Of a stretch of 64,000 nucleotides of DNA, positions 36,326 to 44,423 are shown piece after piece. Under the pieces are notes generated by a model, which saw nothing but the letters and a program-made list of their open reading frames with translations, was not told the origin of the DNA and made no database searches. Source of the stretch: Flavobacteriaceae bacterium (GTDB lineage Bacteria > Bacteroidota > Bacteroidia > Flavobacteriales > Flavobacteriaceae); the NCBI GenBank assembly GCA_009886625.1, contig QXZA01000023.1, forward strand, positions 74,245-138,244. The letters are read 5' to 3'. A program made the translations under genes and the position numbers. Within the stretch, counting starts at the first letter, position 1; each line of letters opens with the position of its first letter.

Positions 36326-37213
36326 ATGACCGCTACATTTAAGAAATGGTTTTATCTTATTGTTCTTTCCTTGATTTGGGGAAGTTCCTACATCCTAATC
36401 AAGAAAGGACTTGTAGGATTAACCCCCTTACAGTTGGGTTCAGTTCGAATATTAATGACCACTGTGATACTAGCAATTTTTGGGTGGAAACAACTTAAAA
36501 AAATTCCATTTTCTTCATGGAAATGGATCGTTTTTACGGGCTTTTTTGGTACTTTTTTTCCAAGTTATCTTTTTGCTTTTGCTGAGACCGTGATTGACAG
36601 TTCGGTTGCTGCAGTATTAAATGGAATGACTCCATTGTTTACTTTAATTTTAGGTATTGTTGTTTTTAAATCAGAGTTAAAGTGGTCAAAAACACTTGGA
36701 GTATTAATAGGTTTTGGAGGAACTTTAATTTTAGTCTCCAATGAATTCTCCATCAATAGTGGTTCTGATAGTTGGTATGCTTTACTGGTAGTTATTGCAG
36801 CATTTTGTTATTCTATCAACGTAAATGTTATCAAATATAAACTTCAAGGAGTTTCTGCTTTGGGAATTGCTTTAGGTAATTTTTTAGCGATTCTAATCCC
36901 TGCACTTGTTGTGCTTTTCATTTCTAATTTTTCGTGGACTTCTGTGATTGCTGATTCAACTGTATCCAGGTCTTTGGGCTATATTTTCGTATTGGCCTTT
37001 TTTGGTACTGCTCTAGCCAAGGTGATGTTCAACGAATTGGTTTCAATTTCGTCTCCAGTTTTTTCAATTTCAATTACTTATTTATTGCCAATTGTAGCCA
37101 TAGGTTGGGGAATTTTAGATGGCGAAACTTTTAGTTTAATTCAATGGATTGGTTGTGCTTTTATTTTGTTAGGGGTGTATTTGGTTACTGAAAAAAAGCG
37201 CCTCAAAAAATGA
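36326..37213 (+). CDS. EamA/DMT family membrane transporter
   Basis: This 295-residue protein has ten membrane segments in two EamA repeats (LIWGSSYILIKKGL; CYSINVNVIKYKL). The family exports metabolites such as amino acids; the substrate here is unknown. The frame is open 7 codons upstream, but the ATG at 36326 is the first good start. A near-consensus -7 element lies only a few bases before it. A terminator overlaps the stop codon. Confidence 0.88.
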   Translation: MTATFKKWFYLIVLSLIWGSSYILIKKGLVGLTPLQLGSVRILMTTVILAIFGWKQLKKIPFSSWKWIVFTGFFGTFFPSYLFAFAETVIDSSVAAVLNGMTPLFTLILGIVVFKSELKWSKTLGVLIGFGGTLILVSNEFSINSGSDSWYALLVVIAAFCYSINVNVIKYKLQGVSALGIALGNFLAILIPALVVLFISNFSWTSVIADSTVSRSLGYIFVLAFFGTALAKVMFNELVSISSPVFSISITYLLPIVAIGWGILDGETFSLIQWIGCAFILLGVYLVTEKKRLKK

Positions 37214-37222
37214 GACGCTTTT
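37194..37222 (+). terminator. Intrinsic terminator overlapping the EamA gene stop
   Basis: AAAAGCGCCTCA and TGAGACGCTTTT form a 12-bp stem with one C/A mismatch and a loop of A residues. The A- and T-rich ends make it suited to both strands, so it may also end minus-strand transcription of the M16 remnant. Confidence 0.85.
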
Positions 37223-37244
37223 AATAAAGTAGGGTTAATTTTAT

Positions 37245-37511
37245 TCAAATAGTGAACCATTTACCGCGCTCATTATTTTGAGTGCCCTCGAATAATAGGT
37301 GTTCAAAAAAGTATGCAAAACCAATACGATTTTTCTGCTCATCCTTTGAACCTATATGGTATAAAACAGAAGTTACAACAACCGGAGCTTTGTTATCTTG
37401 ATGGAGGATCACATGTAAACCATTTTCAAGATCATATTCTACAAAATCAATCTGCTGTCCAAAAAATGGGGAAGCGATAATGAGTAAAAATAAAGTTAGG
37501 GGATTTTTCAT
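37245..37511 (-). pseudogene. Remnant of an M16 (insulinase-type) zinc peptidase
   Basis: Only 88 residues remain of a protein family usually of 400-900 residues. The signal peptide (ending FFGQ) and the first strand (FVEYDLENGLHVILHQDNKAP, cited by LENGLHVILHQD) are intact. The zinc motif reads AYFFEHLLFEGT, where the first His of HxxEH has become Tyr. The frame stops after RGKWFTI, where homologues continue. Lost metal ligand plus truncation mean no peptidase activity. Confidence 0.8.
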
Positions 37512-37586
37512 AAAGTAGGATTTGAATTAAAGAATAAATTAGGATTCTATGTAGTTAAATACCTAGGATAGACAAGTCTAAATTAA

Positions 37587-37594
37587 TACATTTG
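37587..37594 (+). promoter_or_regulatory. -7 promoter element for the M20 peptidase operon
   Basis: TACATTTG lies 22 bases before the ATG at 37617 and fits TAnnTTTG. No TTG is present at the ideal distance. Confidence 0.5.
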
Positions 37595-37616
37595 AGGTGA
37601 ATATAAAATAAATCTT

Positions 37617-39035
37617 ATGCGAAATATTTTCACTTTACTTTTCTTGCTGAATCTTTTTTTAAGTTTTGGGCAAGCGAAATATAATCGAATATTAAATTCA
37701 ATAGATGAAAATAAAAACAACTATTCTGAAATAGCACAACAGATTTGGTCTTATGCAGAAATGGGATATCAGGAAACTGAAAGTAGTGCTTTACTTCAAA
37801 AAACATTAAAGAATGAAGGTTTTGAAATTGAAAAAGGAGTAGCAGAAATCCCAACAGCTTTTGTGGCCACTTTTGGATCTTCAGGACCGGTAATAGCCAT
37901 TTTAGGTGAGTTTGATGCCTTACCAGGATTATCTCAAAAAGCACTTCCCTACAAAGTTTCAAATAATGGAAAAGCAGGACATGCTTGTGGTCATCATTTG
38001 TTTGGAACTGCTTCGGCGGCGGCGGCGATTGCCTTAAAAAATTATTTAATTGCCGAAAACAAACCAGGTTTAGTTAAATACTATGGTTGTCCTGCAGAAG
38101 AGGGAGGCTCTGGAAAAGTTTACATGACTCGAGCTGGATTGTTTGATGATGTTGATGTGGCGTTGCACTGGCATGCTGACAGTAAAAATTCTGCAAGTAT
38201 TCGCCCAGCACTTGCTAATAAATCCGCTAAATTTAGATTTTACGGAGTATCTGCTCATGCAGCTGGAGCTCCTGAAAAAGGACGCTCATCTCTGGACGCA
38301 GTTGAAGCTATGAATAATATGGTCAACATGATGCGTGAACATACTACTGAGAGTACTCGAATTCATTATGTAATTACACAAGGAGGGAAAGCTCCAAATG
38401 TTGTGCCTGATTTTGCAGAAGTATATTATTATGCACGCCACTCCAGTCGTGATGAAGTGGTTAACGTATTTGATCGTATTGTAAATGCTGCTAAAGGGGC
38501 CGCTCTTGGAACTGACACAACAATGGAATATGAAATGATAGGAGGAACTCATGAACTTTTACACAATGACATTCTTCAGCAATTGGTTCACAAAAATTTA
38601 GAAAAAATAGGAGGGTATACTTACACTTCAGAGGAAAAAGTTTTTGCAGAAAAGATTTCTGAAAGCCTTGGAGTTTCTTTTAATACTCAATATGTAGAAG
38701 GTGTTGAACCCTATGATAAAGGAGGCAAAGCAGGAGGTTCCACAGATGTGGGAGATGTTAGCTTTGCAGTGCCTACGGTAGGCTTACGAGCAGCTACTTG
38801 GGTGCCCGGTACTCCAGCCCATAGCTGGCAAGCGGTAGCCGCTGGAGGAACAGACATAGGAAATAAAGGAATGATGGTTGCTGCAAAAACTTTGGCACTT
38901 ACTGCAATGCAACTTATTGATAATCCTAAAATTATTTCTGATGCAAAAAAAGAGTTTCTTCAGAAAAGAGGGGATGATTTTAAATATGTTCCAATGTTAG
39001 GAGATCGTAAACCCGCTTTAAATTATAGAAATTAA
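37617..39035 (+). CDS. Exported M20-family amidohydrolase, AbgB-like
   Basis: This 472-residue metallohydrolase has a signal peptide ending SFGQ. Metal-binding parts of the M20 family are visible: GEFDALPG, GKAGHACGHHLFG, CPAEEGGSG and, near the end, GGSTDVGDVSF. A dimerisation domain with GVSAHAAGAPEKGRSSLDAV (cited by SAHAAGAPEKG) follows. It resembles subunit B of the p-aminobenzoyl-glutamate hydrolase, so it probably cleaves an amide-linked amino acid in the periplasm. A small secreted protein follows 4 bases later. Confidence 0.87.
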   Translation: MRNIFTLLFLLNLFLSFGQAKYNRILNSIDENKNNYSEIAQQIWSYAEMGYQETESSALLQKTLKNEGFEIEKGVAEIPTAFVATFGSSGPVIAILGEFDALPGLSQKALPYKVSNNGKAGHACGHHLFGTASAAAAIALKNYLIAENKPGLVKYYGCPAEEGGSGKVYMTRAGLFDDVDVALHWHADSKNSASIRPALANKSAKFRFYGVSAHAAGAPEKGRSSLDAVEAMNNMVNMMREHTTESTRIHYVITQGGKAPNVVPDFAEVYYYARHSSRDEVVNVFDRIVNAAKGAALGTDTTMEYEMIGGTHELLHNDILQQLVHKNLEKIGGYTYTSEEKVFAEKISESLGVSFNTQYVEGVEPYDKGGKAGGSTDVGDVSFAVPTVGLRAATWVPGTPAHSWQAVAAGGTDIGNKGMMVAAKTLALTAMQLIDNPKIISDAKKEFLQKRGDDFKYVPMLGDRKPALNYRN

Positions 39036-39039
39036 TACC

Positions 39040-39699
39040 ATGAAGAGATTTTTTTTAGCCTTATTCTTTGTAGTAAATTTTGGATTTGCTCAGGTGTTTC
39101 AGTTCACTTCACAACAAGATGAGCTAACCGTTACCCATAGAATTTTGATGGATACAGACTATCTGATAGAAACACAGTTTGTGAATGATCCACCACAATT
39201 TATTTCCACTAGAGGGGGATTTTATTCTAAAGAAGGAAATACTTTTTTGGTAGATTTGGAATTCAATTCAAGTCATGCTAAAGACAGCCCTACTACTCTT
39301 AAACTTATTTCCGATAACAATTGGGAAAATATTTCTAAAGAACCTATTGATCTTAATGGCAAATGGCTTATGGCGGGAAGGGTTCGTGATAGTAAAGAAC
39401 AACGTAGGGATACTTCTCGACCAAGAAAAACCATGAAATTTTTAAATCATGGATATTTTCAATGGATTGCTTTCAATACAGAAACCTTTCAGTTTTTTGG
39501 CTCCGGTGGAGGATATTATACAGCAGTAGATGGTGTGTATACAGAGCACATTGAATATTTTTCCAGAAATAACATGAGTGTAGGAAGAGTATTACCCTTT
39601 GAATATTCGATTTTAGGTTCTGATTGGCACCATGAAGGGTTTAGTAGTAAAGGTGACCCAATGCATGAAATTTGGTCAAAAAGAAACCTCAAACAGTAA
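39040..39699 (+). CDS. Secreted protein of unknown function
   Basis: This 219-residue protein has a signal peptide ending GFAQ and a predicted all-beta content, perhaps a lipocalin-like or other small barrel. The C-terminal part, SDWHHEGFSSKGDPMHEIW, looks like a conserved core of a Bacteroidota family known as membrane or secreted protein. It is in one operon with the M20 amidohydrolase (4-base gap), suggesting a shared substrate. I do not recognise a catalytic motif. Confidence 0.75.
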   Translation: MKRFFLALFFVVNFGFAQVFQFTSQQDELTVTHRILMDTDYLIETQFVNDPPQFISTRGGFYSKEGNTFLVDLEFNSSHAKDSPTTLKLISDNNWENISKEPIDLNGKWLMAGRVRDSKEQRRDTSRPRKTMKFLNHGYFQWIAFNTETFQFFGSGGGYYTAVDGVYTEHIEYFSRNNMSVGRVLPFEYSILGSDWHHEGFSSKGDPMHEIWSKRNLKQ

Positions 39700-39746
39700 G
39701 GTATTTTTAGTTTGAGGAATAGTAAGTATAAATTTATAATGCATTA

Positions 39747-40607
39747 ATGATTGATCTCAATTCCTTAATCTCACTATTAACGCTAGAACAAAAAGATACG
39801 CATCATTTTGTTGGTCAAAATTACAAAACTGCTTGGGGTCGTGTTTTTGGAGGACAAGTTCTAGGCCAGTCCTTACACGCTGCCTATCAAACAGTCCCGA
39901 AGGATCGTAAGGTGCATTCTATGCATGGGTATTTTATTTTAGGGGGAGATATAAATATCCCCATCGACTATCATGTGGATGCAATTCGAGATGGAAGAAG
40001 TTTTACAACCAGACGTGTAGTAGCGTTTCAAAAAGGAAGAGCAATCTTCAATATGGCAGCTTCTTTTCATATAGAGGAAGAAGGGGTTGACCATCAAATT
40101 ACGATGCCCAATGTTTTAACTCCTGATTTATTACTGACCGATATTCAACAAGCTGATTCCTTGCAAAAACTGGATCCAGAGCGTTATGAACGTTTAATGA
40201 AAGCGCATCCTCAGATTTTTGAATTTAGACCGGTTGGAAAAGCTATTTATTTAGAAAATAGAAATAGCCCTCCACACTCACATATTTGGTTTAAAACTAA
40301 AGAAAAAATTCAAGCCGACCTTCCACTTCAACACCAACTTCTTGCTTTTGCATCAGATTATAGTTTGCTTTTATCAGCAACATTACCTCATCGAAAAGAA
40401 TTAGATCATGCCAGAATGTACTATGCAAGTCTTGATCATGCCCTATGGTTTCATAGAGATTTTAAAATTGATGATTGGTTATTGTATGCTATAGAAAGTC
40501 CTAGTGCTTCTAATTCAAGAGGCTATGCGAGAGGCAGTATATTTGATCAATCTGGAACAATGATCGCCTCTGTTTCACAAGAAGGACTAATACGTAAATA
40601 CCATTAA
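39747..40607 (+). CDS. tesB: Acyl-CoA thioesterase II
   Basis: This is a 286-residue double hot-dog thioesterase. N-terminal TAWGRVFGGQVLGQSL and HSMHGYFILGGD, central FTTRRVVAFQKGRAIF (cited by SFTTRRVVA) and C-terminal ASDYSLL and GYARGSIFDQSG are family marks. It hydrolyses acyl-CoA to free acid and CoA in the cytoplasm. The next gene starts 1 base after its stop, but that gene is unrelated in function. Confidence 0.93.
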   Translation: MIDLNSLISLLTLEQKDTHHFVGQNYKTAWGRVFGGQVLGQSLHAAYQTVPKDRKVHSMHGYFILGGDINIPIDYHVDAIRDGRSFTTRRVVAFQKGRAIFNMAASFHIEEEGVDHQITMPNVLTPDLLLTDIQQADSLQKLDPERYERLMKAHPQIFEFRPVGKAIYLENRNSPPHSHIWFKTKEKIQADLPLQHQLLAFASDYSLLLSATLPHRKELDHARMYYASLDHALWFHRDFKIDDWLLYAIESPSASNSRGYARGSIFDQSGTMIASVSQEGLIRKYH

Positions 40608-40608
40608 T

Positions 40609-41334
40609 ATGATTTTTAAATTTTTAAGACTAACTGTACTTATTTTTTTAGTTAGTTTTTCTATGGTTGCGCAAGAATATGAAAAGATTGACGGCGTATG
40701 GAATGCTGTTTTTTTAGATCATAGTTTCTCCGATAAGTTTACCCTTAGAAGTGAATTTCATTTGCGAACAGTTTCTTTTTTAAGTGTGTGGAATCAACAG
40801 ATTATTCGACCCTCAGTCACTTACAATGCCTCAAAGAACCTCAAGTGGACGGTAGGATTCAGTTTTCTCAGAAATTTTGATCGAGATGTAAACGTAAGTC
40901 CCCGGATTCGATTAGAGCATAATTTTTGGGAACAGTTGGTCTATAATACTCCTACTAAAAACGGTTTGATTAGTTCACGTCTTCGATTGGAACATCGTTT
41001 TCTTGAGCATGTCCCCTTGCAGGAAGATCGTTCTTTGAGAAGTTTTGATTTTGGTAGTCGTATTCGTTATCGTCTTACCTATCAACATCTGTTAACTCCT
41101 GAAGAGGCAAAAGTTCCCATAAATTTTGTTGTTTTTGATGAGGTATTTTTATTCATGAACACTAATGGAACACCTTTTCGATTTAATCAAAACTGGACTT
41201 CTTTTGGATTAAAATTCCAATTGAATAAGAAAATGGTTTTAAACTCAGCATTTCAAATAAACACCTTCAAGGTCACGGACGATCAATACTTAAGATTCCG
41301 ACTTTGGAGTAATACGTTAATCTATAAATTTTAG
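40609..41334 (+). CDS. DUF2490 outer-membrane protein
   Basis: This 241-residue protein has a signal peptide ending MVAQ and repeated amphipathic beta strands, with the DUF2490 layout (start WNAVFLDHSFSDKFTLRSEF, cited by FSDKFTLRSEF; FDFGSRIRYRLTYQ) ending in a Phe-terminated strand LWSNTLIYKF. It is probably a small outer-membrane barrel. The function of the family is unknown. Confidence 0.82.
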   Translation: MIFKFLRLTVLIFLVSFSMVAQEYEKIDGVWNAVFLDHSFSDKFTLRSEFHLRTVSFLSVWNQQIIRPSVTYNASKNLKWTVGFSFLRNFDRDVNVSPRIRLEHNFWEQLVYNTPTKNGLISSRLRLEHRFLEHVPLQEDRSLRSFDFGSRIRYRLTYQHLLTPEEAKVPINFVVFDEVFLFMNTNGTPFRFNQNWTSFGLKFQLNKKMVLNSAFQINTFKVTDDQYLRFRLWSNTLIYKF

Positions 41335-41395
41335 CGAAGTGAAGTTTTAGTGCGAATGGAAGAAAATTTTGTAGTTTAACTCTAAAATTTTATCC

Positions 41396-42493
41396 ATGGT
41401 TAAGCGGTTCCTTCTTACTAGCATTCTTTTTTTACTTTCTTTCAGCTCTCTTTCTGCACAAAATTCTTTTTTTAGAGCACAACCTGGCTCATATTGGATT
41501 AGTACAGACTTACATATTCATACTGTGTTTTCTGATGGTGCGGTATGGCCAAGTATTAGAGTCCAAGAAGCAAGAAGAGAGGGACTTGATTTGATTGCAA
41601 TGACAGAGCATTTAGAATATCAGCCTCATGCAGATGATATTCCTCATCCAGATAGAAATAGGTCATATCATATTGCAAGCGATGCACTAAAATCTGATGA
41701 AAAATTACAAGTAATTAATGGTTCTGAAATTACCAGAGAAATGGCTCCTGGACACATCAATGCAGTTTTTATTAAGGATGCAAATGCGCTTTTACATTCG
41801 GATTCATTAACGGGAATTCAAGCTGCAAATAAGCAGGGAGCTTTTGTCTTTTGGAATCATCCCAATTGGGATGCACATCGTAAAGATGGAATTGCTCGTC
41901 TGGATCCTTTTCATGAATATTTAATCAAGAATAAACTTTTGCATGGTCTCGAGGTTGTAAATGAAACAACCTATTCTGATGAGGCATTACAAATTGCTTT
42001 AGAAAATAATCTCACTATTTTGGGAACTTCAGATATTCACGGATTAACTGATTGGGCGCATGAAATTTCTATAGGAGGTCATCGACCCATGACCTTTGTG
42101 AGGGTGAAAGACAAAACTCCTGAAGCACTTAAAAAAGCCTTATTTGAAGGAAAAACAGTAGTTTGGTATAATGAGCTTTTAATTGGAAAAAAAGAGCACC
42201 TTCAGCAACTTATTCGAGAAAACTTGAGTTTTGGTCCAATCGTCTATCCTGAAGATAAAACCATTGCTAGAATAGAGGTAATTAATCATGCTGCGACAGC
42301 CCTTCATATAGAATATTTAGGTGAATATAGTTTTCACAAACGCGCCACTGTATTTTCAATCCCTGCCCAAAGTTCAATTTTGCTTGAACTTAAAACAGTA
42401 AATAAGAAAGAAGTGATTAAACTTCCATTCAAGGTTTTAAATGGTTTAATTGGACCAAAGAAATATCTTGAGCTCATATTTGTTTTAGAATAG
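41396..42493 (+). CDS. Exported PHP-domain phosphodiesterase (Sb-PDE family)
   Basis: This 365-residue protein has a signal peptide ending LSAQ and a PHP metallo-hydrolase domain: DLHIHTVFSDG, MTEHLEY, NGSEITREM, WNHPNWD and TSDIHGLTDW supply the metal ligands. A beta domain of about 100 residues closes the protein. Such proteins in Bacteroidota are grouped with the Sb-PDE phosphodiesterases. It likely cleaves an organic phosphodiester in the periplasm. Confidence 0.83.
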   Translation: MVKRFLLTSILFLLSFSSLSAQNSFFRAQPGSYWISTDLHIHTVFSDGAVWPSIRVQEARREGLDLIAMTEHLEYQPHADDIPHPDRNRSYHIASDALKSDEKLQVINGSEITREMAPGHINAVFIKDANALLHSDSLTGIQAANKQGAFVFWNHPNWDAHRKDGIARLDPFHEYLIKNKLLHGLEVVNETTYSDEALQIALENNLTILGTSDIHGLTDWAHEISIGGHRPMTFVRVKDKTPEALKKALFEGKTVVWYNELLIGKKEHLQQLIRENLSFGPIVYPEDKTIARIEVINHAATALHIEYLGEYSFHKRATVFSIPAQSSILLELKTVNKKEVIKLPFKVLNGLIGPKKYLELIFVLE

Positions 42494-42535
42494 TCAAAAA
42501 AACAATTAATTTTATGCAATAAGAAAATAAACTTT

Positions 42536-42904
42536 ATGATTCAAGATAGTAATTGGCGTCCCCTTCCAGATTTTTTAACCATTTCTAAAAGTTCAATAGA
42601 GGGATTAGGGCTCATCACCACAAAAGATCTTCCTGCTGGAACCGATCTTGGAATGACCCATGTCTATGATCAACGTTTTCAAGATGGTTATATTAGACTT
42701 CCGCTAGGAGCTTTCATTAATCATCATGAAATTCCAAATTGTAGCGCTGTTTTTGCTGAAAAAGATCCTGTAATTGGTTTACTAAAACACATACGAATTG
42801 TAACAAGTCAAGAAATTCCTGCTGGAACAGAAATTACGGTGAAGTATGTAATTAATAAATTGGAAAATCCCAATTGGGAGAAGGAGTACGAGATAACTCA
42901 ATAA
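42536..42904 (+). CDS. Small SET-domain protein
   Basis: This 122-residue protein is essentially a minimal SET lysine methyltransferase core: GLGLITTKDLPAGTDLG, then LGAFINHHEIPNCSAVF with the conserved NHxxxPNC, then TSQEIPAGTEITVKY. No pre- or post-SET regions are seen. The substrate protein is unknown. Bacterial SET proteins of this size may methylate nucleoid or ribosomal proteins (inference). Confidence 0.83.
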   Translation: MIQDSNWRPLPDFLTISKSSIEGLGLITTKDLPAGTDLGMTHVYDQRFQDGYIRLPLGAFINHHEIPNCSAVFAEKDPVIGLLKHIRIVTSQEIPAGTEITVKYVINKLENPNWEKEYEITQ

Positions 42905-43042
42905 TATCTATTAAAGAAGTTAATTGCTTTCACTTTATTATTATCAATATTTGTAAATTCTATTTGAGCTAGTTTTTTCGTAAAAACATTTCTTTTAAAG
43001 CAGTTTTTATTAAGTTATTTATAATTTTAAAGATTCTAGTGA

Positions 43043-43072
43043 TTGATTTTGTTTAAGATTTTATTACTTTTG
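43043..43072 (+). promoter_or_regulatory. Consensus Bacteroidota promoter without an annotated gene
   Basis: TTG at 43043-43045, a 19-base spacer and TACTTTTG at 43065-43072 form an exact TTG-N19-TAnnTTTG promoter. It is the best-spaced promoter I found in the window, yet the following 100 bases hold no conventional gene. Confidence 0.65.
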
Positions 43073-43077
43073 TTACA

Positions 43078-43145
43078 TCAATTCTTCAATGATGAATTGG
43101 TTTATGGTTATAGCCTTTAGGAATAATTCCTGAAGGCTTTTTTTA
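43078..43145 (+). ncRNA. Candidate small RNA with two hairpins
   Basis: The span runs from the expected start just after the promoter to the T-run of an intrinsic terminator, about 68 bases. A first stem pairs ATCAATTC with GAATTGGT around a 9-base loop. The second is the terminator stem AGCCTT-TA-GGAAT with ATTCC-TG-AAGGCT. A 14-codon frame (start at 43089, MMNWFMVIAF..., stop at 43133) lies inside, so it could instead be a tiny-peptide message. The rest of the 255-base gap after the SET gene shows nothing else. Confidence 0.5.
43112..43145 (+). terminator. Intrinsic terminator of the candidate small RNA
   Basis: AGCCTTTAGGAAT-A-ATTCCTGAAGGCT forms a long stem with a short internal mismatch and is followed by seven T residues. 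Confidence 0.85.
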
Positions 43146-43151
43146 TTTTAT

Positions 43152-43180
43152 AACTACAGTTAAGTTACTGTAGTTTTTTT
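43152..43180 (+). terminator. Second plus-strand terminator inside the kynU 3' end
   Basis: AACTACAGT-TAAGTT-ACTGTAGTT is a perfect 9-bp stem followed by six T residues on the plus strand. It overlaps the last codons of kynU on the other strand and would stop any read-through from the small RNA into antisense of kynU. Confidence 0.7.
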
Positions 43181-44422
43181 CTTTGAAAAATTCAAATAAG
43201 ATTCTGATAAAACAATTGATTTAAGAGTGTTAACCAAAATAAAGATTTCTTCGTATTGAGTGTAGAGGGGAGTGAATCCAAAACGAATAAAATGTGGAGG
43301 TCTAAAATCTGGAATTATTTTGGGTTTTGAGTTACCTCCTGCTAATAGTGCTTGACAAATTTGCCATGATGCCGGGTGGGAGAGCGTTACATGAGATCCT
43401 CTTTGGTCACTATTTATAGGACTTTCTATAGAATAACCAAGCGGAGTAAGTATTCTTTGAACACTATTTATAAAAAGCTCAGTTTGTTTTTTGCTTTTTT
43501 TAGCAATGGCTTCAATTCCGGCTTCCAAAACTAAATCAATTCCTGCTTCCATAGCCGCCATAGAAAGTATGGAAGGAGTTCCAGAAGCAAAACAATCTAT
43601 TCCGTCAGCAGCGACGTAGTTTGTGTCAAAATCAAAAGGGCGTTGGTGTCCAAACCATCCTTGTATCGGATTAGAAAGTCTCTCTTGTAGTGTTTTATTT
43701 ACGTATAAGAAAGCAGGAGCTCCAGGACCTCCATTCATATACTTGTATGTACATCCTAAAGCAATCTTAGTTTCTGTTTTCTTGAAATCTATAGACACTG
43801 CCCCTACTGCATGACTCAAATCCCAAACGATCAAGCTATGATGTTTTTCTGCCCATCGATTCAAAAGTTGCATAGGATATAAAAAAGCACTTTTATAACT
43901 GACCAAACTCAAGCATATAATTCCTGGGTTTTGAACAATAGATTCTTTTAAAGAATTAAGGTTAGCGTTTATTTCACTAGGATAAGAAACCACATTTAGA
44001 AAACGAATATTGAATGCTTTTTTAAGCCCATCCATAATGTAGAGATCGGTAGGAAAATTAAGGCTGTCCGTTGTCAAATGTTTGGGAAACAAATTTGAAC
44101 TCAATAAGGCATGTAAAACTTGGAACAAACGAACTGAGGTTGATTCACCAATACAAACTTCATTAGAATCTGCCCCTAATAAGGTCGCATATTTTGATGC
44201 AATTCTTTTTGGCAACTCAAGCCATTGTTCATTCCAACTTCTGATTAGACGTTCACCCCATTGTTTTTGAATTATTTGATCCAGTGTTTTTTGAGCTTCA
44301 AGAGGAAGTTTTCCAAGTGAATTACCATCAAAATAAAGTTCATTTTTTGGATTGAAAAAACGGGCTCTAAATTGTACTAAAGGATCTTTTTGATCTAATT
44401 CTTTGGCTAAACTTAAATCCAT
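43160..44422 (-). CDS. kynU: Kynureninase
   Basis: This 420-residue PLP enzyme cleaves kynurenine to anthranilate and alanine. N-terminal FDGNSLGKLP, the PLP-phosphate contact GESTSVRLFQ, WDLSHAVGA and the Schiff-base Lys in GCTYKYMNGGPGAPAF are visible. The frame is open 29 codons upstream into the GDSL gene. The start at 44422 (MDLSLAKELDQKD) gives the normal N-terminus and lies 1 base after the GDSL stop, suggesting coupled translation. No other kynurenine-pathway gene is nearby. Confidence 0.94.
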   Translation of the reverse strand: MDLSLAKELDQKDPLVQFRARFFNPKNELYFDGNSLGKLPLEAQKTLDQIIQKQWGERLIRSWNEQWLELPKRIASKYATLLGADSNEVCIGESTSVRLFQVLHALLSSNLFPKHLTTDSLNFPTDLYIMDGLKKAFNIRFLNVVSYPSEINANLNSLKESIVQNPGIICLSLVSYKSAFLYPMQLLNRWAEKHHSLIVWDLSHAVGAVSIDFKKTETKIALGCTYKYMNGGPGAPAFLYVNKTLQERLSNPIQGWFGHQRPFDFDTNYVAADGIDCFASGTPSILSMAAMEAGIDLVLEAGIEAIAKKSKKQTELFINSVQRILTPLGYSIESPINSDQRGSHVTLSHPASWQICQALLAGGNSKPKIIPDFRPPHFIRFGFTPLYTQYEEIFILVNTLKSIVLSESYLNFSKKKTTVT

Positions 44423-44423
44423 C

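Noticed and set aside
37630..37962. 110-codon minus-strand frame inside the M20 amidohydrolase
   Set aside because: It is antisense to strongly supported coding sequence and shows no domain.
43093..43103. AATTGGTTTA in the candidate small RNA resembles the alginate operator
   Set aside because: Only one half-site matches, the second arm is absent, and the bases are explained by the first RNA stem.
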